NCBI RefSeq assembly: GCF_900094585.1
Contig: NZ_FMAG01000008.1
Span: forward strand, 248,001-312,000
Direction: 5' to 3'
Length of the DNA stretch: 64,000 bases
Source: Martinezella multihospitum
Lineage (GTDB): Bacteria; Pseudomonadota; Alphaproteobacteria; Rhizobiales; Rhizobiaceae
This document shows, in pieces, positions 50,484 through 60,129 of the stretch (position 1 is the stretch's first letter; each line of letters begins with the position of its first letter). Under the pieces are notes generated by a model. That model was given only the letters and a program-made list of their open reading frames with translations, did not search any database and had not been told where the DNA came from. The position numbers were made by a program, and so were the translations under genes.

Positions 50484-52088
50484 TCAAGCAGTTGCGATGT
50501 ATGCGTAGGCAAGGCTGCCGGCGATGCCTTCGCCACCGAGCGTGTGGTCGGAGATGCGCTTGTTGTAGATGGTGAGTTCTGGCTGGCTGACGATGTCGAG
50601 GGCAGGCAGGTCTTCGACCAGGATTTTCTGGATCTCCCGCCATTGCTCGACCCGCTTCTGGGGATCGACTTCGATGGCGGCGACCTCAAGAAGAGCGTCG
50701 ACCTTGGGGTTGCTATAGGCGGAGCCATTAGAGAAGGGCACGCCCGGCTTGAAGTTCTTGCTCCAGTAAAGCCGCTGGACGCCGACCGTCGGGTCGAAGA
50801 GATTGCTCATCCCCTCGTAGGCAAAATCGAAATCGCGATCGGTGTAGATGCGCTTGGTATAGGTGGCGAAATCCTGGCTGCGCACCGTGACCTCGACGCC
50901 GACCTTGGCGAGAGCCTGGCGGATATATTCCGAGCCACGGCTGTAGGGTTCGCCGCTCGGCACATAGTCGAGATTGAGGCGCAGGCGCACACCGTCCGAA
51001 CCGCGCGGATGGCCGGCCTCGTCTAGCAGTTTCTCCGCTGCGGCAAGGTCGATCGGATAGGTCTTGAGATCGGCAACGAACCATTTCGTCAGATTGGGAT
51101 TGATCGGGCCGGGGATCGGCTCGCCGTAGCCGTAGTTGATCGTGTTGCGGATCAACTTGCGGTCGATGACATGCGCAAAGGCCTGCCGTACGCGGATATC
51201 CTTGAAGACCGGCTTTTCAAGGTTGAATTCGATACGGCTGACGCCGTTCGAATATTGATATCCCTTTGTCTCAAAGGCGAGGCTCTCCACGCCCTTGAGG
51301 CGATCGAGATCGCTGAGCGGAACGGGCGTCGACGGTGCCAGATCGATCTCGCCGGTCTCAATCGCGATGGAGCGGGCGGCGGCGTCGGGAATGAAGCGGA
51401 CAATCAATTGGTCAAGATAGGGACGCGGCTGATCCCAATAATCAGGATTGCGCTCGTACACGATGTGGCTGCCGCGTATCCATTCCTTGAACTTGAACGG
51501 CCCGGTGCCGACAGGCGCCAGATTGACCGGATTTTCAGCGACCTTCGTGCCTTCATAGAGATGGTGTGGGACGATCGGAGACTCGGACGCGGCGAGTGCT
51601 GTGATCAGGTAGGGAGCCGGCTTGGAGAGAACCAGGATCGCGGTCAGGGGATCGGGCGTTTCGATGTCGACGAGGTTGAGAAAGGTATTGCGTCCACGCG
51701 GATGCACGTCCTTGAGTGTCTTGATCGAGAAGACGACGTCTTCGGCGGTGAAGGGTCTACCATCGTGCCATTTGACGCCGTCGCGCAGCTTGAAGCTGTA
51801 GCGTAGCCCGTCATCGCTGACGGACCATTGTTTGGCGAGGAGCGGCTGCGGATTGAGATCGAAATCATAGGTCAGCAGCCCCTCGGTCACCTTCGGCGAG
51901 ACATAGACAGAGTTGAAGGCCGTATGGGCGATCGTCGTCAGGACCGGTGGTTCAGCCGAAAGCAGAAGCGTTGCGGTACCGCCGCGCGATGGAGCCGCAT
52001 GGACGGCTGTTCCCGTTACGGCGATCGCACCGAGCGCTGCCGACGAGAGCAGGAAACTCCGGCGTGTAATTGTAGAAAGTCTGGTCAT
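50484..52088 (-). CDS. ABC transporter substrate-binding protein (DppA/OppA-like), paralogue 2
   Basis: 534 residues. A Tat-type leader is clear (ITRRSFLLSSAALGAIAVTG). Family 5 blocks are LLAKQWSVSDDGLRYSFKL, GVKWHDGRPFT and VGVQRLYWSKNFK. It is the first gene of the operon that continues into the LLM monooxygenase 23 bases downstream, and it is divergent from the DppBCDF-like membrane and ATPase genes, so it is the most likely cognate binding protein. The ligand is probably an organosulfur compound rather than a peptide (inference from the enzymes). Confidence 0.93.
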   Translation of the reverse strand: MTRLSTITRRSFLLSSAALGAIAVTGTAVHAAPSRGGTATLLLSAEPPVLTTIAHTAFNSVYVSPKVTEGLLTYDFDLNPQPLLAKQWSVSDDGLRYSFKLRDGVKWHDGRPFTAEDVVFSIKTLKDVHPRGRNTFLNLVDIETPDPLTAILVLSKPAPYLITALAASESPIVPHHLYEGTKVAENPVNLAPVGTGPFKFKEWIRGSHIVYERNPDYWDQPRPYLDQLIVRFIPDAAARSIAIETGEIDLAPSTPVPLSDLDRLKGVESLAFETKGYQYSNGVSRIEFNLEKPVFKDIRVRQAFAHVIDRKLIRNTINYGYGEPIPGPINPNLTKWFVADLKTYPIDLAAAEKLLDEAGHPRGSDGVRLRLNLDYVPSGEPYSRGSEYIRQALAKVGVEVTVRSQDFATYTKRIYTDRDFDFAYEGMSNLFDPTVGVQRLYWSKNFKPGVPFSNGSAYSNPKVDALLEVAAIEVDPQKRVEQWREIQKILVEDLPALDIVSQPELTIYNKRISDHTLGGEGIAGSLAYAYIATA

Positions 52089-52376
52089 CTGAAGTTGCCT
52101 CGTCTGTCTAAGGTGGTGTTGCCGAGCCTGAACGGTTGCTGGTTTTATGTTCTCGAAGGAAGCGGTTCTCGTAGGTTGCTTTATTGCCGTGCGCTCACTT
52201 CTTGGGAAAATTGATGCGAAAATTGCATATAGTCGAAAATTTATGCTAATTTATCCTGTTGATCTGAGAATTTTCGGAAATATCTACCAATATCGATTTG
52301 ACAAAACCTACAGATTTAGTCAACTACTATTGCGATGCAGCGCTTGAAATTTCGGTGGCGCTGCCGAGGAGTTTCG
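52089..52376. promoter_or_regulatory. AT-rich divergent promoter region of the sulfur/importer operons
   Basis: 288 bases with a clear drop in GC from 52150 on. It holds TTGACA at 52298-52303, an inverted repeat TAGT-CA-ACTA at 52317-52326, and an ATATAGTCGAAAATT stretch around 52228. Both operons must start here, so one regulator could control import and desulfurisation together. Confidence 0.5.
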
Positions 52377-53366
52377 ATGTCGGCTTACATGCGGATAGGA
52401 CGAACGCTGCGCCGTACGGCCATCCAGGCGGTGCCGACGATGCTTGGCATCGTCATCCTGAATTTCTTCCTGCTCAAGCTGGCGCCGGGAGACGCAGCCG
52501 ATGTCATGGCGGCCGAAGCCGGTTCGGCAACGGTCGAGACGATGGCGGCGCTGCGCGAACGTTTCGGCCTGGACAATCCGATCCTCGTGCAGCTGGCGAA
52601 CTATCTGAACAATCTCGCACATTTCAGCCTCGGCTTCTCGCCGCGCTATGGCATGCCGGTCGCTGACCTGATCGGCCAGCGATTGCCGGGTACCCTGACG
52701 CTGATGGTGGCAGCGCTGATCGCTGCGATCGCGATCGGCCTGATCCTTGGATCGTTGATGGCGACCTTTGCCGGGCGGCTGCCGGACCGGCTGATCTCGA
52801 TCGTCTCGCTGCTCTTCTATTCGATCCCGGGTTTCTGGATCGGGCTGATGCTGATTCTGTTGTTTTCCGTCAAGCTCGGATGGCTGCCGAGCGGCGGCGA
52901 CAGCACCATCGGCTCGCGGCTCACCGGCCTGCCGGCACTGCTCGACCGGGCGCGCTACATGGTGCTGCCGGCCATCTCGCTCGCCCTCTTCTACCTCGCC
53001 ATCTACGCAAGATTGACGCGTGCCGCCATGCTGGAGGTCAAGTCACAGGATTTCGTGCGCACGGCGCGGGCAAAGGGCGTCTCGCCCTTCATGCTGACGA
53101 CCCGGCATGTGCTGCGCAACGCGCTGATCCCGATTACGACCATGGCTGGGATGCATTTCGGCGGTATGCTCGGCGGTGCCGTCGTGGTCGAGACCGTCTA
53201 CAGCTGGCCCGGCTTGGGGCGGCTGGCCTTCGAGGCCGTCATGGCCCGCGACTTCAGCGTCCTGCTCGGCATCCTGCTGCTCTCGTCACTTCTCGTCATC
53301 ATCGCCAATGCCGCAGTCGACCTTCTGCAGGCCTGGCTCGACCCAAGGATCGGAGCAAGCCGATGA
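52377..53366 (+). CDS. ABC transporter permease (DppB-like)
   Basis: 329 residues, six predicted helices, with the DppB/OppB N-terminus (TAIQAVPTMLGIVILNFFLLKLAPGD) and the EAA loop RTARAKGVSPFMLTTRHVLRNAL at about residues 222-245. GAGGAG precedes the ATG at 52377; a start 42 bases earlier has no ribosome site. First gene of a four-gene importer operon; its stop overlaps the next ATG (ATGA). Confidence 0.95.
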   Translation: MSAYMRIGRTLRRTAIQAVPTMLGIVILNFFLLKLAPGDAADVMAAEAGSATVETMAALRERFGLDNPILVQLANYLNNLAHFSLGFSPRYGMPVADLIGQRLPGTLTLMVAALIAAIAIGLILGSLMATFAGRLPDRLISIVSLLFYSIPGFWIGLMLILLFSVKLGWLPSGGDSTIGSRLTGLPALLDRARYMVLPAISLALFYLAIYARLTRAAMLEVKSQDFVRTARAKGVSPFMLTTRHVLRNALIPITTMAGMHFGGMLGGAVVVETVYSWPGLGRLAFEAVMARDFSVLLGILLLSSLLVIIANAAVDLLQAWLDPRIGASR

Positions 53367-54363
53367 AAGCGCAGGAGCTCAAGATCTATGCGGACAGGGC
53401 GGATGATTTCGGCGCCGATATAGCCGAAACAGCAGCAAAGCCTGCACCCGTTCCCGAGCGCCGCTGGACCCATATCCATGCGCCCGATGCGCGCACGACG
53501 GCGGTTTCGGCCCCGCGATGGCAGGGGCGCCGTCGCGAGCTCAGGATCTTTCTTTCCAACCCCAACGCACTCTTCGGCATTACCGTCCTGGCCGCGATCG
53601 TGCTTGCGGCCCTGCTTGCGCCGATCCTCTATCCGGGTGATCCCCTGGAGATGGTGGCGCGACCTTTCCTCTGGCCGGGTCAAAATTCCGCTTATCCGTT
53701 AGGCACCGATTCCATGGGGCGCGACGTGCTGGCGGGCATTCTTCACGGTGCCCAGATCTCGCTGACCGTCGGCATCACCGCGACCCTGCTCGGCCTTGGC
53801 GCCGGCGTGACGATCGGCGCGCTTGCCGGCTATTTCGGCGGCGTGGTCGATGACCTCCTCGTCAAGCTCATCGAGATCTTCCAGACCATGCCGAGTTTCG
53901 TTCTGCTTGTCGTGCTGGTCGCGATCGCGCAGCCGACCACGACGACCGTGACGGTTGCGATCGCATTGGTCAGCTGGCCGACGGTCGCGCGCCTGACGCG
54001 CGCCGAATTCCGTGGCATAAAGGAGAAGGACTATGTTCTCGCCGCCCGTAGCCTCGGCTTTGGCCATGGCCGCATCATCTTTCGGGAAATCCTGCCGAAC
54101 GCCCTGCCGCCCCTGATCGTCACATCGTCCGTCATGGTGGCGAGCGCGATCCTGATGGAATCGGCGCTGTCCTTTATGGGGCTTGGCGATCCCAATCGCG
54201 TCTCCTGGGGCTCGATGATCGGCGCGGGGCGCGATGTCATCCGCACCGCCTGGTATCTCACCGCCCTGCCGGGCCTTGCCATCGTCTTCACGGTGCTGTC
54301 GCTCAATCTCATCGGCGATGGCCTGAACGATGCCCTTAATCCGCGTTTTTCGGAGGAGCGTCG

Positions 54364-54367
<4 letters not shown>
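53363..54367 (+). CDS. ABC transporter permease (DppC-like)
   Basis: 334 residues. A longer than usual N-terminal cytoplasmic segment (about 70 residues, charged and Ala-rich) precedes the OppC_N helix (ALFGITVLAAIVLAALLAPIL). LGTDSMGRDVLAGILHGAQISL and the EAA loop AARSLGFGHGRIIFREILPN are family marks. It starts at the ATG overlapping the DppB stop and its own stop overlaps the DppD start (ATGA), so the set is translationally coupled. Confidence 0.94.
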
Positions 54368-55336
<969 letters not shown>

Positions 55337-55359
<23 letters not shown>

Positions 55360-56272
55360 GCTTTCCACGCATTATCCGGCTGCCGCCGGAACGGTGCGGG
55401 CCGTGGATGACGTATCGCTGGAGATCCTTGAGGGTGAGACCGTAGCGCTTGTGGGAGAATCCGGCTGCGGCAAGTCGACGCTTGGCAAATCCCTGATCCG
55501 CCTCGTCGATCCCAGCTCCGGCCGCGTTACCTTCAAGGGGCGCGATGTCGCGGCCATGTCGGGCAGGGAGTTGCAGTCGGTCCGCCGGCATATTCAGATG
55601 ATCTTCCAGGATCCATTTGCCTCGCTTAATCCGCGCCAGACGATCCGCGCGATCCTGACGGCGCCGCTTGCCGTCCACGGGATTGGTGACCGCAAGAGCC
55701 GCGACGCCATCGCCGCCTCGATGGTCGTCCATGTCGGCCTGCCGGCGGACGCGCTCGATCGCTATCCGCATGAGTTCTCCGGTGGCCAGCGACAGCGCAT
55801 CGGCATTGCCCGCGCGCTCATCCTGCAGCCGGAACTCGTCATCTGCGATGAGCCTGTTTCGGCGCTCGATCTCTCGATCCAGGCGCAGATCCTCAACCTT
55901 CTCGTCGAGATGAAGACGGAACTGTCGCTCTCCTATCTCTTCATCTCCCATGATCTGTCGGTCGTGCGCTATTTCGCCGATCGGGTGCTGGTCATGTATC
56001 TCGGCCGCATCGTCGAAAGTGCGCCGACGGCAAGGCTCTGGAGCGATGCCAAGCATCCCTATACGCGCGCGCTGCTTGCCGCCGTGCCCGATCCGTCGCG
56101 GCGCAAGCAGGCCGCCCCGATCACCGGCGATCTGCCGAGCCCACACAATCCGCCGTCCGGCTGTCGCTTTCACACGCGCTGCCCGCTCGCAACAGACATC
56201 TGCCGGAGCGATGATCCGGCCTATCGGCAAATGGGCAGCGGCCACACGGTCGCCTGCCACCACGCAGAATAA
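55337..56272 (+). CDS. ABC transporter ATP-binding protein (DppF-like)
   Basis: 311 residues from the ATG at 55337 (GGAGAGAG upstream). Walker A GESGCGKST, signature FSGGQRQR, Walker B LVICDEPVSALD and ISHDLSVVRYF are present, with the C-terminal cysteine block SGCRFHTRCPLATDIC. It forms the ATPase heterodimer with the DppD-like protein. It is followed after 14 bases by an aldo/keto reductase in the same transcript. Confidence 0.95.
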
Positions 56273-56286
56273 AATGGAGAAATGAC

Positions 56287-57345
56287 ATGGTCGACTATCG
56301 CTATCTCGGGCGCAGCGCGCTGAAGGTTTCACCTCTTACCCTTGGGACGATGATGTTCGGCGGCCCGACGCCCGACGACGTCGCCTTCCGCATCATCGAC
56401 AAGGCCCGCGAACAGGGGATCAATTTCATCGACACCGCCGATGTCTATCATGACGGCAAATCTGAAGAGGTCGTCGGCCGCGGCATCAAGGCAAATCGCG
56501 ATCACTGGGTGCTGGCGACGAAGTTCGTCAACTCGCACAAGAAGGGTCCCAACCTCGGCGGCCATTCGCGCAAATGGGTGATCGAGACGGTCGAGAACTC
56601 GCTGCGCCGCCTCAACACCGATTATATCGACATCCTCTATTTCCATCGTGCCGTCTTCGACGCACCGCTGGAGGAGCCGGTGAGGGCGATTGCCGATCTC
56701 ATCCGCGCGGGCAAGCTGCGCTATTTCGGTGTGTCGAACTTCCGCGGCTGGCGCATTGCAGAGATCTCGCATCTGGCCGACCAGCTCGGCATCGACCGCC
56801 CGGTCGCAAGCCAACCGCTCTACAACATCGTCAACCGCACGGCCGAGGCAGAGCAGCTTCCGGCCGCTCATCATTACGGCCTCGGCGTCGTCTCCTATTC
56901 GCCACTGGCACGTGGCGTGCTGACCGGAAAATATGAGCCGGGCAAGGAACCGGCGGCCGATACGCGCGCCGGCCGCGGCGACAAGCGCATCCTCGAAACC
57001 GAATGGCGTCCGGAATCGATCGCCATCGCCAAGGAAATTGTCGCCCATGCGAACGCCAGGAAGGTCACGCCGACGGAATTCGCAATCGCCTGGGTGCTGA
57101 ACAATAGGCTGATTACGTCGGCTATCACCGGGCCGCGCACGGAAGAGCATTGGGATAGCTATATCCGGGCTCTCGATGTCAAGCTCGATGCCGAAGACGA
57201 GGCTCTGGTCGACCGCCTGGTCACGACAGGCCATCCGTCGACCCCGGGCTTTAACGATCCGAGCCACCCGGTCGAAGGCCGTGTTCCCGTCAGTGCCGCT
57301 GGCACCGCTGAAAACATCGTGCCGCTTGCCCGCGCTGTCGCCTGA
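56287..57345 (+). CDS. aldo/keto reductase
   Basis: 352 residues. Tetrad residues are in FIDTADVYHDGKSEE (Asp, Tyr), LATKFV (Lys) and ILYFHRAVF (His). The C-terminal NADP part runs SAITGPRTEEHWDSYI. AATGGAGAAATGAC places GGAG eight bases before the ATG. It is the last gene of the importer operon, ending at a strong terminator. A role in reducing an aldehyde or ketone from the imported compound is plausible but not shown. Confidence 0.94.
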   Translation: MVDYRYLGRSALKVSPLTLGTMMFGGPTPDDVAFRIIDKAREQGINFIDTADVYHDGKSEEVVGRGIKANRDHWVLATKFVNSHKKGPNLGGHSRKWVIETVENSLRRLNTDYIDILYFHRAVFDAPLEEPVRAIADLIRAGKLRYFGVSNFRGWRIAEISHLADQLGIDRPVASQPLYNIVNRTAEAEQLPAAHHYGLGVVSYSPLARGVLTGKYEPGKEPAADTRAGRGDKRILETEWRPESIAIAKEIVAHANARKVTPTEFAIAWVLNNRLITSAITGPRTEEHWDSYIRALDVKLDAEDEALVDRLVTTGHPSTPGFNDPSHPVEGRVPVSAAGTAENIVPLARAVA

Positions 57346-57356
57346 TCATCAAGCCC

Positions 57357-57384
57357 AAGGCCCCGTTTGAGCGGGGCCTTTTCC
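57357..57384 (+). terminator. intrinsic terminator of the importer/AKR operon
   Basis: Perfect nine-base stem AAGGCCCCG / CGGGGCCTT with loop TTTGAG followed by TTCCTT, directly after the aldo/keto reductase stop. It is the best Rho-independent terminator in the window. Confidence 0.9.
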
Positions 57385-57406
57385 TTCCGGCGTAAAAGAG
57401 CCTTTC

Positions 57407-58642
57407 ATGCCTATACCAGCCTCATCAGCCGTACCCTCTTTACCCGTTGAAACCAGTCGGGAAACGCTACTTGCAAAAATACCCGACCTTGCCGCGGAGA
57501 TCGCCAAGGAGGCGGCGCGGCGGGATCTCGAACGCGAGCTGCCATATGAGGCATTCAAGCTGTTCAAGCAGGCTGGCCTCGGTGCATTGCGCATACCGAC
57601 GGCGCTTGGCGGGCCGGGTGGATCGGTGCTCGATTACATCGAGACGGTGATGACGATCGGCGCGGCCGATTCCAATGTCGCCCATGCCCTCCGCAGCCAT
57701 TTCAATTTTACCGAAGCCCTGCTGCTCAATCCGAACAGTTCCGTCGATCGCACCCAGCTGACCCGCGTCCTTGGCGGCAAGCTCTTCGGCGGCGCTCATA
57801 CGGAGCAGGGAACAAAGCGCCCCGGCGATGTCGCGACGCGGCTCACGAAATCCGGCGAGAGCTACAGGCTCAACGGGCGCAAATGGTATGCCACCGGCAC
57901 GGCATTTGCCGATTTTGCCTCGTTCAGCGCCAAGGACGATGACGACCAGCTCGTCAGCGTGCTTTTGCCCGTCGATCGCAAGGGGATCAGCATCCTCGAC
58001 GATTGGGATGGCATGGGGCAGCGGCTGACGGCAAGCGGCGGCGTGCTTCTCGACGACGTCGAGGTGCTGCCGCATGAGATTTCGACCCGCGGGCTCAGCA
58101 CGCTGATCGGCAGGCATACCTCGACGCTGCGCCAGCTTCATCTTGCCGCCTCGATGGCGGGCGCGGTCCGTGGCGCGCTGGCGGAAGGCACGGATTACGT
58201 CCGCAGGCAGGCGCGCTCGGCTGCCCACAGCGCTGCCGAGACAGCCAATGCCGATCCTTTCGTGCAAAAGATCCTCGGCGAGATCGCCGCCGGTTCCTTT
58301 GCCGTCGATACGCTGATCCGCGAAAGCGCCCGAGCGCTCGACCGCACGGTCGAGGCTTTCGCGAGCGACGATCCGGAGGCACTGGAGCAGGTCCTGATCG
58401 AAAGCGCGCTGACGACGGCGCGCACGCAGATCATTGCTTCGCAGCTCGCCCTTAGTGCAGCGACCAACGTCTTCGAGCTCGGCGGCGGCTCGGCGACATC
58501 GCGCCATCTCAATCTGGATCGCCACTGGCGCAACATCCGCACGGTGCTCAACCACAATCCGCTGCTGCACAAGGCGCGGGTGGTGGGTGACTATTACATC
58601 AACGGCACCACAACGCATCTGGAAGAAGGCAAGGTCTTCTGA
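57407..58642 (+). CDS. DszC-like flavin monooxygenase (acyl-CoA dehydrogenase fold)
   Basis: 411 residues. It shows closer resemblance to DszC than the protein at 47025: DDWDGMGQRLTASGGVLLDDVEV corresponds to DszC's DDW...GMRQTDSGS region, and LDRHWRNIRTVLNHNPLLHKARVVGDYYING to its C-terminal FWRNVRT-type block (only parts quoted). The family oxidises organic sulfides or sulfones with reduced FMN. It starts its own transcript after the terminator, 61 bases upstream, and is followed three bases later by an FAD/NAD(P)-binding protein. Confidence 0.88.
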   Translation: MPIPASSAVPSLPVETSRETLLAKIPDLAAEIAKEAARRDLERELPYEAFKLFKQAGLGALRIPTALGGPGGSVLDYIETVMTIGAADSNVAHALRSHFNFTEALLLNPNSSVDRTQLTRVLGGKLFGGAHTEQGTKRPGDVATRLTKSGESYRLNGRKWYATGTAFADFASFSAKDDDDQLVSVLLPVDRKGISILDDWDGMGQRLTASGGVLLDDVEVLPHEISTRGLSTLIGRHTSTLRQLHLAASMAGAVRGALAEGTDYVRRQARSAAHSAAETANADPFVQKILGEIAAGSFAVDTLIRESARALDRTVEAFASDDPEALEQVLIESALTTARTQIIASQLALSAATNVFELGGGSATSRHLNLDRHWRNIRTVLNHNPLLHKARVVGDYYINGTTTHLEEGKVF

Positions 58643-58645
58643 GCC

Positions 58646-60067
58646 ATGCACATAGATCCACATTCCCATCATTCCATCGTCATCATCGGCGGCGGCTTTG
58701 CCGGTGCTCTGACGGCGATCAAGCTGCTCGACAAGACGGAAGTGCCGCTTGCGATCACGATATTGGAGCCCCGCGAGGAGCTTGGGCGCGGGGTTGCCTA
58801 TAGCACCACCGAGGCCGTGCATCTCGTCAATGGCCCCGCCGGTACGTTTTCGGTTCATCCGGAGACGCCCGACCATCTGGTTCATTGGCTTGCCGAGAAC
58901 GCGTCGCGTTACGGCTGGACACCGCCTGTCGATATCGCCGGCAGCTTCCCGCCGCGTTACCTTTATGGAACCTATGTTCGCGACGAGCTGCGCCGCGCGA
59001 TATCGACGGCACGCGCCGGATCGACATTCCGTCATGTCAGGGCTGCGGCGAGCAATCTGGTTTCCGCTCCGCACAAAGTGCGGATCACCACGAGTGAAGG
59101 CGAGACTATCGAAGCGGACGAGGTGGTTCTGGCCCTCGGCGTCTTCCAGCCCGCTCTTGCCCGGCCGGAAGCAACCGTCACTCGTCATCCGGCATTTGCC
59201 GCGTCTCCATGGGATGCCGCCGCCCTTGACCGCCTGGTGGAAGCAGACGAGATCCTGCTCATCGGCTCGAGCCTCTCGATGGTCGATGCGGTCGCGAGCA
59301 TGGAGGCACGGGGCTTCCAGGGCCGATATCAGGTCATATCCAGACGTGGCCAATTCATCGAGGATCGGCGAAATGCCGTACTGGAACGTGATTTCCTCGC
59401 TGAAAGCCCGCTACCGACCACTGCGCGGTCCTTGCTATCCACCGTCAAGGCCGAGCGTCGCGCATTGGCGGCTGAGGCCAAGGATTGGCAGGCGCTGCCG
59501 CTTGCCATCCGACCCTACATCCTGTCTTTGTGGCAAAAGGCTGATGATGCGGAGAGATTGCGGTTTGCCCGCCATTTGCGGGCGTTCTGGGATGTGACGG
59601 CCCATCGTGCCGCGCCAGACAGCTATCGCGCCGTCTCCAACGCGATTGCCGAGGACCGGCTGCGGCATCATCGAGCCCGACTGCTGGCCATGAAGCCCTC
59701 CGGCCGTCGGATCGCGGCAACGTTGAAAACCCGTGCCGGCACCGAGACTTTTTCTTTTGGCGGCGTTATCGATTGTCGCGGCCATCAGTTGCATGACTGG
59801 CAACGCATTTCGGATCCCTTCGTCAGGAACCTCGTCGAGAGCGGCGAGGTTCGCCCGCACAGCACCGGCTTCGGCATCGATGCCACGGAGCAAGGGGATG
59901 TCATTTCGGAAGAGGGACGCGTTCATCGCAACATCAGCGCCATCGGTCATCCGCTGCGCGGCGTTGCCTGGGAGTCAAGCTCGATCTCGGAGCAACGGGT
60001 GCAGGCGATTGCTCTGGCCGATCGCATCCTGCGCAAACTGACCCCTCTTGTTCTTGCCGCCTCGTAA
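58646..60067 (+). CDS. FAD/NAD(P)-binding protein
   Basis: 473 residues. The N-terminal dinucleotide fold reads IVIIGGGFAGALTAIKLL, followed by GRGVAYSTTEAVHLVNGPAGTFS (parts quoted), the signature of the FAD-NAD(P)-binding family of COG4529. A second nucleotide-binding segment is LLIGSSLSMVDAVASM near residue 205, and a terminal DATEQGDVI block is present. Close coupling (three bases) to the DszC-like gene suggests it works with that oxygenase, possibly as an additional oxidoreductase. Function unknown. Confidence 0.87.
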   Translation: MHIDPHSHHSIVIIGGGFAGALTAIKLLDKTEVPLAITILEPREELGRGVAYSTTEAVHLVNGPAGTFSVHPETPDHLVHWLAENASRYGWTPPVDIAGSFPPRYLYGTYVRDELRRAISTARAGSTFRHVRAAASNLVSAPHKVRITTSEGETIEADEVVLALGVFQPALARPEATVTRHPAFAASPWDAAALDRLVEADEILLIGSSLSMVDAVASMEARGFQGRYQVISRRGQFIEDRRNAVLERDFLAESPLPTTARSLLSTVKAERRALAAEAKDWQALPLAIRPYILSLWQKADDAERLRFARHLRAFWDVTAHRAAPDSYRAVSNAIAEDRLRHHRARLLAMKPSGRRIAATLKTRAGTETFSFGGVIDCRGHQLHDWQRISDPFVRNLVESGEVRPHSTGFGIDATEQGDVISEEGRVHRNISAIGHPLRGVAWESSSISEQRVQAIALADRILRKLTPLVLAAS

Positions 60068-60129
60068 GCCAGCATAAATGAAGGGGGCGCCGCATCGTCC
60101 CCTCAAGCAGAATGCGCTGCTTTTTAGCC

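Noticed and set aside
57467..59353. A 628-codon open frame antisense to the DszC-like and FAD protein genes
   Set aside because: Both sense-strand proteins are clear family members; the antisense product has no motif and spans two genes.
60100..60125. Short hairpin AGCAG-AATGCG-CTGCT followed by TTTTT after the FAD protein gene
   Set aside because: The five-base stem is weak, so I do not list it as a terminator, although it may contribute to ending transcription between the convergent genes.
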